64,000 nt of DNA from a virus, in the IMG/VR virus record IMGVR_UViG_3300043395_003072, positions 1 to 64,000 of that record. The stretch is one strand, 5' to 3'. The position numbers and the translations under genes were made by a program. Position 1 is the first letter of the stretch. Every line of letters starts with the position of its first letter. The notes under the pieces are model-generated. The model was not told the DNA's origin, did no database searches, and was given only the letters and a program-made list of their open reading frames with translations. Below are positions 1-6,133 of this stretch, in pieces.

Positions 1-11
1 CTAGGTGTGGG

Positions 12-182
12 ATGGTCCTAGACACAATTGAAGAGATAAACTCTTGTACGTATGAGTACGAGATCGTGCAAGAGGGAGGACTCTTCACTGTCGTAAAAAA
101 ATACGACAGAAAGCTAATTGAGATCTTCACCACCTTGGGCCAGGCTGAAGCCTGGATAAACGACATGGAGGAACCCTTCTGA
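12..182 (+). CDS. small hypothetical protein, possibly truncated at its start
   Basis: A 56-residue reading frame begins at an ATG only 11 bases from the window edge. The frame stays open to the edge, so the true start may lie upstream. I do not recognise the family. The protein is charged and ends in an 'AEAW' motif close to an acidic tail; the next gene ends in a similar 'AEEAW...D' pattern, so the two may share a small C-terminal module. It sits directly before the first of two conserved leader stem-loops. Confidence 0.55.
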   Translation: MVLDTIEEINSCTYEYEIVQEGGLFTVVKKYDRKLIEIFTTLGQAEAWINDMEEPF

Positions 183-191
183 CGTTGCCCC

Positions 192-216
192 CCAGCTGCC
201 TTGGGCAAGCAGCTGG
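192..216 (+). promoter_or_regulatory. leader stem-loop 1 with CTTGGGCAA loop
   Basis: An 8-bp perfect stem (CCAGCTGC/GCAGCTGG) encloses the 9-base loop CTTGGGCAA. The same loop on a different stem recurs at 517-543. It lies in the gap between two small genes, followed by an SD-containing hairpin. There is no T-run after it, so it does not look like a simple terminator. The role (RNA processing, protein binding or regulation) is unknown. Confidence 0.6.
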
Positions 217-248
217 AAATCTCAACCATCGCCTACAAAAACTTAATC

Positions 249-279
249 CCTCACAACGTGAGGAGAAACGAGACGAGAC
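249..279 (+). promoter_or_regulatory. SD-sequestering hairpin and leader
   Basis: CCTCAC pairs with GTGAGG over a 3-base loop, and the 3' arm supplies the GAGG/AGGAG ribosome-binding site of the gene at 280. The following GAGAAACGAGACGA stretch is repeated almost exactly before the gene at 593. This suggests a common translational control on these early genes. Confidence 0.55.
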
Positions 280-507
280 ATGCATGCTCCGTGTCCTTCT
301 TGCTATCACGGGGATTTATTGCCCGTGACCCAAGCTATCCTCTCGTGCTCCAATTGCGAGTACGATGAAAAGGCCGTCTTGCTCTCCCAATGGGGGGAGT
401 GGGAACTCTGGGCAGAGGGTAGAGGGGTCCGCCTTTTTCGGGCGGGCATGAATTGGGGGTGGCATGCCTCCGCTGAGGAGGCATGGAAGGTCGTGGACGC
501 AGACTAA
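280..507 (+). CDS. small zinc-ribbon-like hypothetical protein
   Basis: This 75-residue protein begins with CPSC and has CSNC about 18 residues later, a typical four-cysteine zinc ribbon of the kind found in many small phage proteins. After the ribbon comes a tryptophan-rich segment and an 'AEEAW' end that resembles the end of the preceding gene. The ATG follows a conserved leader with GAGGAG whose 5' part forms a hairpin. A role as a host-takeover or DNA/RNA-binding protein is possible but not shown. Confidence 0.7.
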   Translation: MHAPCPSCYHGDLLPVTQAILSCSNCEYDEKAVLLSQWGEWELWAEGRGVRLFRAGMNWGWHASAEEAWKVVDAD

Positions 508-516
508 AAAGCGTCC

Positions 517-543
517 CTCAGTCACCTTGGGCAAGTGGCTGAG
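517..543 (+). promoter_or_regulatory. leader stem-loop 2 with CTTGGGCAA loop
   Basis: A 9-bp stem (CTCAGTCAC with GTGGCTGAG, one G-T pair) encloses CTTGGGCAA, identical to the loop at 200-208. The stem sequence differs from that of copy 1 while pairing is kept, which is what selection on an RNA structure looks like. It lies between the genes at 280 and 593. Confidence 0.6.
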
Positions 544-592
544 TATTAATTGCCTGTCTAAACCTCGTATGAGGAGAAACGAGACGAAACAT

Positions 593-781
593 ATGCAGCC
601 GATTTATATTTGCTTGGTGCAGGATAAGAAAATTAATCATAGCAAATATTGGTCTCGTAAGGTAAAGCTTTGCATGGCTCGGGGTGACTATGAGTTACTC
701 CTGGACTGCAAGCATTACCTTGCGTTGTATGAGAATAAACACTGGGCCGCAAGGCTCATCAACAAGATCGAGGAGTGGTAA
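593..781 (+). CDS. small hypothetical protein
   Basis: A basic 62-residue protein. The start at 593 is chosen because it directly follows the repeated leader (ATGAGGAGAAACGAGACGAAAC), in which CCTC/GAGG can form a hairpin over the SD; an in-frame upstream ATG at 464 would overlap the previous gene and the leader, so it is rejected. The family is not recognised. The stop codon is immediately followed by the ATG of the next gene, so translation is probably coupled. Confidence 0.6.
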   Translation: MQPIYICLVQDKKINHSKYWSRKVKLCMARGDYELLLDCKHYLALYENKHWAARLINKIEEW

Positions 782-961
782 ATGATTCAAGCTTTAATAA
801 TGCTGGCAATTGTTGCTAAAGTGATCATTGAGCTTGGTATTGTGACCGCCATGGTATATTGCTTCTCGCACTACGGTGCGGAATCATTGTTACCCTGGTT
901 GGCGTTTTTCTTTGGGGGAATTGTCATTTCGCTCCTCAATATTGAGGAGCTAGATAAGTAA
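782..961 (+). CDS. small membrane protein
   Basis: A 59-residue protein starting immediately after the stop of the preceding gene. Almost the whole chain is hydrophobic, with two likely membrane helices (about residues 3-27 and 33-53) and an acidic end (NIEELDK). The family is not recognised. It is followed one base later by another small membrane protein, so the pair may work together in the host envelope; that is inference. Confidence 0.55.
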   Translation: MIQALIMLAIVAKVIIELGIVTAMVYCFSHYGAESLLPWLAFFFGGIVISLLNIEELDK

Positions 962-962
962 G

Positions 963-1205
963 ATGCTCTTTTGGTTTCTAAGTGCGTATATGGTGGCCGC
1001 CGTCTATAACACTCTTTGGTATATTGATGAGTTCTCATATGAACTCAATGATTGCTTGAAGAGTTATAAATATATTATGACGGTGGCTTTGTTTATTGGT
1101 GGGTTGCTCTGGCCTATGAATTTGTTTCAACTCCTCACAAATAAGGAGAAACATCTAAATGAGTGCCGAGAGATCTTCAAGAAACGACCTCGAAATCTAT
1201 CATGA
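963..1205 (+). CDS. small membrane protein
   Basis: An 80-residue protein with hydrophobic stretches at about residues 1-19 and 38-60, separated by an acidic, aromatic loop and ending in a basic tail. This is compatible with two membrane helices. The family is not recognised. Its 3' end overlaps the start of the next gene by 47 bases. Confidence 0.55.
   Translation: MLFWFLSAYMVAAVYNTLWYIDEFSYELNDCLKSYKYIMTVALFIGGLLWPMNLFQLLTNKEKHLNECREIFKKRPRNLS
1131..1148 (+). promoter_or_regulatory. SD-sequestering hairpin
   Basis: CTCCT at 1131-1135 can pair with AGGAG at 1144-1148, which is the ribosome-binding site of the gene at 1159. This repeats the logic of the hairpins at 249-263 and 563-574, where the 3' arm also carries the SD followed by AGAAAC. 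It lies inside the coding sequence of the preceding membrane protein. Confidence 0.4.
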
Positions 1206-1458
1206 AGCTTGTCAGAAGATGGGTGCCGCAAAGTTTTCAGACCTCAAGGATGAGTTGTCTGAGTTCATTGCGGAACCTAGTCTAGATGAGCTGAGTGATT
1301 GCCTGCACTCTTTCATGAGAGTATGCAGGCTCCCTTCAACCCTTACCTTCTTCGTCGCAAATAAAACTGCGATGAAGCATGTTAATCGTATGCGGGAATA
1401 TGGTTGCCCCCGTTCTAAGCGCAACCACCTGGCCAATAACTGTAACTGCAACAACTAA
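1159..1458 (+). CDS. MazG-like/nucleotide pyrophosphohydrolase-like small protein
   Basis: A 99-residue protein. The central part 'DELSEFIAEPSLDELSDCLHS' has the acidic helix pattern (E-x-x-E...E...D) of all-alpha NTP pyrophosphohydrolases, and 'REYGCPRSKRNHL' resembles the end of small phage MazG-like proteins. If correct, it would hydrolyse an NTP or dNTP. The match is by eye and partial. The start is supported by AAGGAGAAAC 10 bases upstream. A clearer MazG-like protein is at 33151. Confidence 0.4.
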   Translation: MSAERSSRNDLEIYHEACQKMGAAKFSDLKDELSEFIAEPSLDELSDCLHSFMRVCRLPSTLTFFVANKTAMKHVNRMREYGCPRSKRNHLANNCNCNN

Positions 1459-1468
1459 GGAGAACAGA

Positions 1469-1900
1469 ATGAGTAATCAGCAAGCAATCGTCGTAAACCA
1501 TGTTGATATCTACAGGGCCATTCCTGAGGCACTTCGCCCCGTTTTCTACATCCACAAGATGTGGAGCGGGGTCAGCTGCATCCGCCTGGTCAAGGGCGGG
1601 TATAAGCAGCTCATGGAGCTCGGGAAGCAGTCTTTCGGGACTGAGTCTCATGCTTTGATCCTCTCCCTCGCGGAGACCGAGATTCTCCGTACGGCGCAGG
1701 CAACCAGGCCTCAGGTTTGGTGTTGTGCTCGTAGGGTGATCAAGGGTTCTGATGGGGTAGACTACGTTGGGGTGTTTATCTTCCTCGGGACCTCAAACTA
1801 TGAGGACTTTATGGAGGACAGCAAAAAGAGGCGGACCACCCAATCTCCTAATAACCCATATCAACCTGACAACACGGCACCTGCGCCGATGGAGTTTTGA
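1469..1900 (+). CDS. hypothetical protein, 143 residues
   Basis: The start at 1469 has AAGGAGAACAG directly before it; in-frame upstream ATGs would lie inside the preceding gene. The protein has an alpha/beta look, a central 'VWCCARRVIKG' strand and a polar, proline-rich tail (about residues 118-143) that is probably disordered. I do not recognise the family. Codon use is GC-richer than in genes beyond 4 kb. Confidence 0.7.
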   Translation: MSNQQAIVVNHVDIYRAIPEALRPVFYIHKMWSGVSCIRLVKGGYKQLMELGKQSFGTESHALILSLAETEILRTAQATRPQVWCCARRVIKGSDGVDYVGVFIFLGTSNYEDFMEDSKKRRTTQSPNNPYQPDNTAPAPMEF

Positions 1901-1902
1901 TT

Positions 1903-2202
1903 ATGGGTATTAGAGCTGAATGGGACAAGGCTCCTGATTGGGCAAAGCTCCTCTTGGCGATTGCGAGTATCATCGCGATTGTTAAGTGGTTTCCTATCGT
2001 GGAGCTTTTGCAGCTGTTCTTCTATGTCGTGATCATCCCTCTCGGACTTCTCATGGCAATCGGCTTTGTATCGCACGAAGCGTTCGATAGCTTCATCGAG
2101 ACATACAAGGCGGTCATTGAGAAGCTTAGAGAGGGCAATAACACCCCCCCATCTGTTCAGGTATCTACTGAACAGTCTAATAATGAGGAGGCGTCCAACT
2201 AA
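1903..2202 (+). CDS. membrane protein
   Basis: A 99-residue protein with two hydrophobic segments (about 16-30 and 38-58: 'LLLAIASIIAIV' and 'LFFYVVIIPLGLLMAIGF') followed by a polar C-terminal tail rich in Ser, Asn and Glu. The likely topology is a helical hairpin. The ATG at 1903 is close behind the stop of the preceding gene. The family is not recognised. Confidence 0.55.
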   Translation: MGIRAEWDKAPDWAKLLLAIASIIAIVKWFPIVELLQLFFYVVIIPLGLLMAIGFVSHEAFDSFIETYKAVIEKLREGNNTPPSVQVSTEQSNNEEASN

Positions 2203-2264
2203 TGGAAGACGCACTCATCTTTAAAATCCTTATTATTTCAATCTCTTTCATCTTGTTCTTCTAA
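2202..2264 (+). CDS. 20-residue membrane peptide
   Basis: A very short frame that is almost entirely hydrophobic after an acidic start (MEDALIFKILIIS...). It is supported by a strong GAGGAGG ribosome site 10 bases upstream and by fitting exactly between its neighbours, with its stop overlapping the SD region of the next gene. It may be a single-pass membrane peptide or a leader for coupling. Confidence 0.35.
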   Translation: MEDALIFKILIISISFILFF

Positions 2265-2273
2265 GGAGTAAAT

Positions 2274-2642
2274 ATGTCTTTCATTAATGATGTCTTGAGT
2301 GCTGTGCGTGAGATCGCTGCTACCAATGAGGAGCAGCGCCAAGTCGTGATCAAGAGCACGAAGCGCCTCGCTGAGGCGTATATGCTCGACATGTTCAGAA
2401 CGGTGGACTTCGTAGCGAAGATCACCACCAACATGGATAAGCAAGACTTGATCAAGCTTGCCTTCCCCTCCACCGCTCAGGCGATGAAGGTGATGAACCA
2501 GGAGATGGATAAGGCCTTTGCGCCTCCTCCTGCTCCTGAGCCCACTCCTGAGCCCGAGCTTCGGCTCAAGCCAAAGCCTAACCCCTGGGCTCCCAATCGG
2601 GAGGCTTGGGTTGCTATTTGTGAGAAGAACGCAAATGGGTGA
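2274..2642 (+). CDS. hypothetical helical protein with Pro-rich C-terminal part
   Basis: A 122-residue protein with CTAAGGAG before the ATG. Residues 1-85 are mostly helical and charged. Residues 84-103 form a repetitive P-A-P-E-P-T-P-E-P linker, followed by a basic end with two tryptophans. The helical domain plus a proline linker suggests an adaptor or DNA-associated protein, but the family is not recognised. Confidence 0.7.
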   Translation: MSFINDVLSAVREIAATNEEQRQVVIKSTKRLAEAYMLDMFRTVDFVAKITTNMDKQDLIKLAFPSTAQAMKVMNQEMDKAFAPPPAPEPTPEPELRLKPKPNPWAPNREAWVAICEKNANG

Positions 2643-2856
2643 TCGTGAGCTTAACGAGTTCCTAGATGTTCTAAGTCGCAATATTACCAAGTCAGTGCTC
2701 GGTACTGACGAGGGTCCCCTTGCGGCTCAGATAGCTAGGGAGTTCTATGCTCGTGCGGATAATAGGCGGCTTGAGATCAAGCAGTTGTTGGAGGAGTACT
2801 TGTTGATGAACAAGGGCGACCCAACAGACCAGATCCTCAAGCTGATCATCGAGTAA
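2635..2856 (+). CDS. small hypothetical protein
   Basis: A 73-residue, charged, probably all-helical protein. Its ATG overlaps the end of the preceding gene by 8 bases, which suggests translational coupling; upstream in-frame ATGs inside the proline-rich coding region are less likely. The family is not recognised. It is the last gene before the repeat-rich intergenic stretch. Confidence 0.6.
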   Translation: MGDRELNEFLDVLSRNITKSVLGTDEGPLAAQIAREFYARADNRRLEIKQLLEEYLLMNKGDPTDQILKLIIE

Positions 2857-3143
2857 AAACCTCGGCGCGAGACGATTTGCTGATTCTACGCTTGCAAGAG
2901 GAAATCACTCATTTTTGAATGAGTGTTGGACCCCTAGAAAAAGTAGTCTCGCTTATCGATTCTACGCTCAAAACGGCAAATCAGTTTTGCGCCGTACTTC
3001 CTGCACTTCATCTCTTTGGCGGCTCCAAAGTACTGATTTTGCGATTCTACGCTTGTAGGCCAAAATCACTAGTTTAGAGCCCTCAAAAAATGAGTGTTCA
3101 ACCCCCCTCAAAAGTAGTCTTTTACACTTTCAAAGGAGTTAAA
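2857..3143 (+). repeat. repeat-rich intergenic region (three GATTCTACGCT copies)
   Basis: This non-coding stretch holds GATTCTACGCT at 2882-2892, 2958-2968 and 3043-3053. The first and third copies extend to about 40 matching bases, ending in AAATCACT. A second repeated block (ATGAGTGTT, then ACCCC, then AAAGTAGTCT) occurs at 2919-2949 and 3089-3120. A perfect hairpin, CACTCATT/AATGAGTG, lies at 2906-2925. It looks like duplicated regulatory DNA such as promoters, operators or an origin. Confidence 0.55.
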
Positions 3144-3566
3144 ATGAGTCTTCCATGTCTTTGTGTGAACGAGAATGCCCCTCCTATGAGACTGGTGACC
3201 TTGATCGCCAAGCACTATACTCTTAACATTAGGAGTTCAGGAACGTCTTGGGGAATCACATTCTCTCTCGGTAAGGGTGTGATTGCTAGTGTGATCATGT
3301 CTGAGTATGCGTACTGCGAGCCCCGGGAGTATCGGAACAGCATCGACGACTACACTGAGGTAGAGGTCGCCTTTAAGAAGGAAGGCACCTCCGAGTGGTT
3401 TAACGTCGTTGAGTTCTTGGAGCTTGAGAATGATGATGATGAGTTGTCGAATAACATCAAGGATATGTTTGAGAACTCAGAGTACTACCTTTGCCCCTAC
3501 GCTCAAATTGTTGACGTAGACACTCTTTTTACCCTAATCAAGGAGGCGATGTATGAAGACTTTTGA
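3144..3566 (+). CDS. hypothetical protein, 140 residues
   Basis: The start at 3144 follows CAAAGGAG at ideal spacing; an in-frame ATG at 3090 would read through the second repeat block and lacks an SD. The protein is acidic with a cysteine pair near the N-terminus (PCLC) and an acidic patch (ELENDDDEL). The family is not recognised. It overlaps the next gene by 14 bases. Confidence 0.7.
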   Translation: MSLPCLCVNENAPPMRLVTLIAKHYTLNIRSSGTSWGITFSLGKGVIASVIMSEYAYCEPREYRNSIDDYTEVEVAFKKEGTSEWFNVVEFLELENDDDELSNNIKDMFENSEYYLCPYAQIVDVDTLFTLIKEAMYEDF

Positions 3567-3855
3567 GTACGATACTGACTTGGAGGTTGTCTATCAAATC
3601 ATCTCCTTCTCAACCTGGGATGATGATGAGGAGGGTGATAGGCTGCAGGAAAAGGCAATTGCAGCAGGGTATCCTGAGGATGCTGTGTATTGCTTTCTTG
3701 CTGGTGATGAGTTTGATTTTGTGGGTAGAGATTTCTTTGAGCATATGGCGCCTAAGATTGTCTATCTCTTTGAAAACACTCCAGATTATGCATTTGAGAC
3801 GCTTGAGTTTATTACTCAGTTGGGTCTTAAAGAGGAAGAGTACAGGTGGATCTGA
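3553..3855 (+). CDS. acidic hypothetical protein
   Basis: A strongly acidic 100-residue protein with a CAAGGAGGCG ribosome site. Acidic patches (DDDEE, EEEE) on a small phage protein are compatible with DNA mimicry or host-protein binding, but there is no recognised motif. Its stop overlaps the ATG of the next tiny frame (TGATG). Confidence 0.7.
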   Translation: MKTFEYDTDLEVVYQIISFSTWDDDEEGDRLQEKAIAAGYPEDAVYCFLAGDEFDFVGRDFFEHMAPKIVYLFENTPDYAFETLEFITQLGLKEEEYRWI

Positions 3856-3917
3856 TGGTCTTTTTCCTCTTTATTATGTGGTTTAGGCGCTGGCATAAGG
3901 AGCAGTTAGAAGGGTGA
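3855..3917 (+). CDS. 20-residue membrane peptide
   Basis: A short frame starting at the TGATG overlap with the gene upstream. The first ten residues are hydrophobic (MVFFLFIMWF) and are followed by a basic tail. It could be a small membrane peptide. The evidence is only position and composition. Confidence 0.3.
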   Translation: MVFFLFIMWFRRWHKEQLEG

Positions 3918-4174
3918 GTAGTATGCCCCCCGACAGGGGGGCGAGGCTACGAACCCTTCAGGGTTTAGCCGATTTCTTCTATAGTTATTAAAACAAAAAG
4001 GTACGCCTGTAAGGAGACCTAAAGTTTTGATATATATAGAGAAAATATAATTGGGATAAGTTGGTGTTATTGGGGTAGTCGTAAGTCGTAAGTCGTAAGT
4101 CGTAAGCCAAAAGCCGCAAAGCCTTAAGACTCGTATAGAGTCGTAACCTCTCTTTTAGAGACATGGAGATTCTC
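3918..4174 (+). other. structured intergenic region with hairpins and heptamer repeats
   Basis: This gap has a 7-bp GC hairpin GCCCCCC-GACA-GGGGGGC (3925-3942) and a second hairpin at 3945-3970 built from GGCTA/TAGCC and AACCCT/AGGGTT. It also has a TATAAT at 4046-4051 without a well-spaced -35 box, four tandem AGTCGTA heptamers (4077-4104) and a small hairpin GACTC/GAGTC at 4130-4144. It marks the change from GC-richer to AT-rich DNA. I see no convincing gene in it. Confidence 0.5.
4077..4106 (+). repeat. tandem heptamer repeat (AGTCGTA x4)
   Basis: Four exact head-to-tail copies of AGTCGTA, followed by AG. The unit is short and non-palindromic, and no spacers are present, so it is not CRISPR. 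It could be a protein-binding iteron array or a slippage product. It lies about 70 bases before the gene at 4175. Confidence 0.6.
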
Positions 4175-4393
4175 ATGTTAACGCTTGAAGATATTGATTA
4201 CTTGCACGCTGGTTTAGTTCGTATAAGCGATAGTCTTTACGAGATTCAGCTTGGTAATGTTTCAGCGATTATTACCGTGCTTGATAGTGAACGCTATTCT
4301 ATAGCGATGCTTGTAAATGGTCGTAAAGAGCATACTCATAGTCTTAATAGACTCAGTGAGCTTCTTGAGCTTGCTGAGCTAGATATGGTTTAG
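4175..4393 (+). CDS. small hypothetical protein
   Basis: A 72-residue acidic protein. The start at 4175 is preferred over an in-frame ATG at 4163 because GGAG lies at normal distance before it. The family is not recognised. It is followed by two hairpins (4395-4414 and 4413-4429) before the next gene. Confidence 0.55.
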   Translation: MLTLEDIDYLHAGLVRISDSLYEIQLGNVSAIITVLDSERYSIAMLVNGRKEHTHSLNRLSELLELAELDMV

Positions 4394-4394
4394 C

Positions 4395-4429
4395 CAGGGT
4401 GATTTTTTACCCTGCGGCAAAATGCCGCA
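4395..4429 (+). promoter_or_regulatory. two overlapping hairpins
   Basis: CAGGGT pairs with ACCCTG around a T-rich loop, and TGCGGCA pairs with TGCCGCA around AAA. The two stems share TG at 4413-4414, so they exclude each other at that point. This could be a terminator/antiterminator pair or an RNA-processing site. There is no T-run after the second hairpin. Confidence 0.4.
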
Positions 4430-4456
4430 CCCCTCTTACTTGGAGTAATAATACAC

Positions 4457-4642
4457 ATGTCTTTTGATATATGGTTGTCTTCATTTAATCGTTGCTCTTC
4501 TATGAAAGAGCGTCTTCGTTTGATCTCTCTTTTAGAGAGAGCTTTAATTAACAATATGGTAATAAATGTGCGCCGCGTTGATGACAAGTCAACTTGGGGA
4601 GATATTATTAATGCATGCATTAAAAGAGTACACCACTCCTGA
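4457..4642 (+). CDS. small hypothetical protein
   Basis: A 61-residue basic protein with CTTGGAG upstream of the ATG at a slightly long spacing. The motif 'MKERLRLISLLERAL' looks like an amphipathic helix. The family is not recognised. Its 3' end overlaps the next gene by 32 bases. Confidence 0.5.
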   Translation: MSFDIWLSSFNRCSSMKERLRLISLLERALINNMVINVRRVDDKSTWGDIINACIKRVHHS

Positions 4643-4814
4643 ACAATTACAGATATTAGACTCTATGGCTACTATAGCTGAGACTCTTACTAGATTAGAA
4701 TTATATGGATTACAGAGATTATCTGAGAAACAATATCAAGTATATCTAGAGTATTTAGATTTGTTGGATAAACAGAATATTAAATTACAGGAAGCTTATA
4801 ATGCAAACAAATAA
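4611..4814 (+). CDS. small helical hypothetical protein
   Basis: A 67-residue, probably all-helical protein rich in Leu, Glu and Gln. The start at 4611 has GGGGAG 8 bases upstream; earlier in-frame ATGs overlap the preceding gene deeply. It ends inside the start of the next gene (ATGCAAACAAATAA overlap). The family is not recognised. Confidence 0.5.
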   Translation: MHALKEYTTPEQLQILDSMATIAETLTRLELYGLQRLSEKQYQVYLEYLDLLDKQNIKLQEAYNANK

Positions 4815-5085
4815 TAAGTATGCCGCCGCTGCTTTAGAGATTGCTAATCTTATTTCTCTTAAGCAAGAAGCTTATGGCTGTGCATTTGATAATGCACATA
4901 AAATTCTAGAGGTGTTATATCCAAATGGGATTACGCCCGATGATTATAAAGAACTACTCACTATTACTCGTGTGATAGATAAACTATTTAGGATTGCTAC
5001 TAATAATGATCCAGTATTTAAAGAAGAGCCTTGGAAAGATATCTGCGGATACTCTTTGTTATCTCTCTGTAGAAGTAATAAATAA
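4801..5085 (+). CDS. small phage protein resembling nucleotide-modification-associated domains
   Basis: A 94-residue helical protein. The pattern 'LLTITRVIDKLFRIA...EPWKDICGYSLLSL' resembles the C-terminal signature (R-x-x-D-K-x-x-R ... E...D...Y) of small MazG-related proteins often annotated as nucleotide-modification-associated domain or DUF1599/DUF6378. If so it would act on nucleotides. The match is by eye. The start overlaps the end of the preceding gene by 14 bases. Confidence 0.45.
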   Translation: MQTNNKYAAAALEIANLISLKQEAYGCAFDNAHKILEVLYPNGITPDDYKELLTITRVIDKLFRIATNNDPVFKEEPWKDICGYSLLSLCRSNK

Positions 5086-5437
5086 AGAATTTACTTTTCT
5101 TGCTAGAGAGTTTGCTGAAGAGATAGTTTCTAAACTAGATCCTGCCAGCTATATAAAAGATAACTCTTATCTATTAGTTTCTAAAGTAGATCCAGCTTAT
5201 GTAGAGAATTATGAAAAAATGTGCGCCGAGCTTTTTCTTAGATATAATAAAAGAGCTCTAGACATTTTAACTAAAAAAGACTCAATGCTACTGATTTTAT
5301 TAAACAAGAAATACTTTATTGAAAAATACCTAAATATAACAGGAGATTTTCAAGAGTATTGTCTTAGTGTTATTAATGATTTAGTTAGTGAAGTAAGTAA
5401 ATCCGCTAAAGTCTTTGATAAAGGAACTTTCCATTGA
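5006..5437 (+). CDS. hypothetical protein with uncertain start
   Basis: About 143 residues from the ATG at 5006, which would overlap the previous gene by 80 bases. There is no good SD or start codon closer to the end of that gene, and the section after 5085 reads as a normal helical protein. The first 25 residues may therefore not be translated, or a rare start may be used. The family is not recognised. It ends in a TTGA overlap with the next gene. Confidence 0.5.
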   Translation: MIQYLKKSLGKISADTLCYLSVEVINKEFTFLAREFAEEIVSKLDPASYIKDNSYLLVSKVDPAYVENYEKMCAELFLRYNKRALDILTKKDSMLLILLNKKYFIEKYLNITGDFQEYCLSVINDLVSEVSKSAKVFDKGTFH

Positions 5438-5703
5438 TATATTATTTATGCGCCGTCTATATGATCAGTTGGCTTCTAGTTTATTCAGTGATTTTCAATC
5501 CAGTTGCTGTTTGGCTTGCCAAGCGCTCTGAATATCTAGATAAGCTTCTCAGCTGTATGATTTGTACCAGCTTCTGGGTCTCACTCTCACTTCTCTACTT
5601 TGTTAGAGATTTGCCTACTCATCAATTTGTTTTAACCCCCTTTGTATCACTCTTCTTTGTAAGAGTGGTCGCTCACTTTGTAGGAGATTTACATGATGAT
5701 TGA
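5434..5703 (+). CDS. small membrane protein, DUF1360-like
   Basis: An 89-residue protein starting at TTG inside a TTGA overlap with the upstream stop. There are three hydrophobic segments (about 3-25, 37-57 and 66-84). The cysteine pair in 'LLSCMICTSFW' and the general layout resemble the DUF1360 family of small phage and sporulation membrane proteins. Its function is unknown. Confidence 0.5.
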   Translation: MIYYLCAVYMISWLLVYSVIFNPVAVWLAKRSEYLDKLLSCMICTSFWVSLSLLYFVRDLPTHQFVLTPFVSLFFVRVVAHFVGDLHDD

Positions 5704-6133
5704 TCAATGCTTTGAGTATGATAATGAGTCCGGTGACTATCTGCTTCCAACTGAGATTGATATCTATGTAGTTGCTAAGCATCGAGATGACTCTCCTCTA
5801 CTCGAAGGAGAGTTGTATCGTTTAGTAAATATTCTAGATGCTTCTACTAGTACTGTTGTGCTTTTTCAAAGCCAGTGTGGTCAGTATAAATTCTGGGAGG
5901 ATTTATTTAACTTTACCAGGAAATATGATTTGGCGGCTTGTCCTCAAAACATTCCTGCAATGCTTTGGATTCTCAAGAAGAAGAAAATCAATTATACAAT
6001 TACCTCTGTTATGAATCCTGATAGTGGATTAGTTCAGTACTCTATTAAGAATGATACTACTGTCATTACAGGTTCAGAGCTTTATATGCTCTTGTTTGAT
6101 TTCATTGATAGTAAGGTTAACTTTCTATGCTAA
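5693..6133 (+). CDS. hypothetical protein, 146 residues
   Basis: A mixed alpha/beta protein that overlaps the preceding membrane-protein gene by 11 bases and the next gene (purA-like) by 7. The ATG follows TAGGAG. I do not recognise the family. Its place immediately before the purine genes makes it a candidate partner, but nothing in the sequence shows this. Confidence 0.7.
   Translation: MMIDQCFEYDNESGDYLLPTEIDIYVVAKHRDDSPLLEGELYRLVNILDASTSTVVLFQSQCGQYKFWEDLFNFTRKYDLAACPQNIPAMLWILKKKKINYTITSVMNPDSGLVQYSIKNDTTVITGSELYMLLFDFIDSKVNFLC

Noticed and set aside
464-592. N-terminal extension of the 593 gene
   Set aside because: It runs through the conserved stem-loop and leader, and overlaps the end of the zinc-ribbon gene.
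2238-2690. 150-residue reverse-strand frame opposite the gene at 2274
   Set aside because: It is a mirror of GC-rich codon use in the plus-strand gene, with low-complexity Leu/Arg content and no SD.
3563-3886. Second plus-strand frame overlapping the acidic gene at 3553
   Set aside because: It has unusual composition, no ribosome site and lies fully within a well-supported gene.
4077-4106. CRISPR array
   Set aside because: The repeats are 7 bases, directly adjacent and without spacers. The Cas4-like nuclease at 54427 stands alone among recombination genes.
3988-4176. 62-residue reverse-strand frame across the hairpin and heptamer gap
   Set aside because: Its sequence comes largely from the tandem repeats and hairpins, and it begins inside the start region of the gene at 4175. 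No convincing ribosome site is seen.
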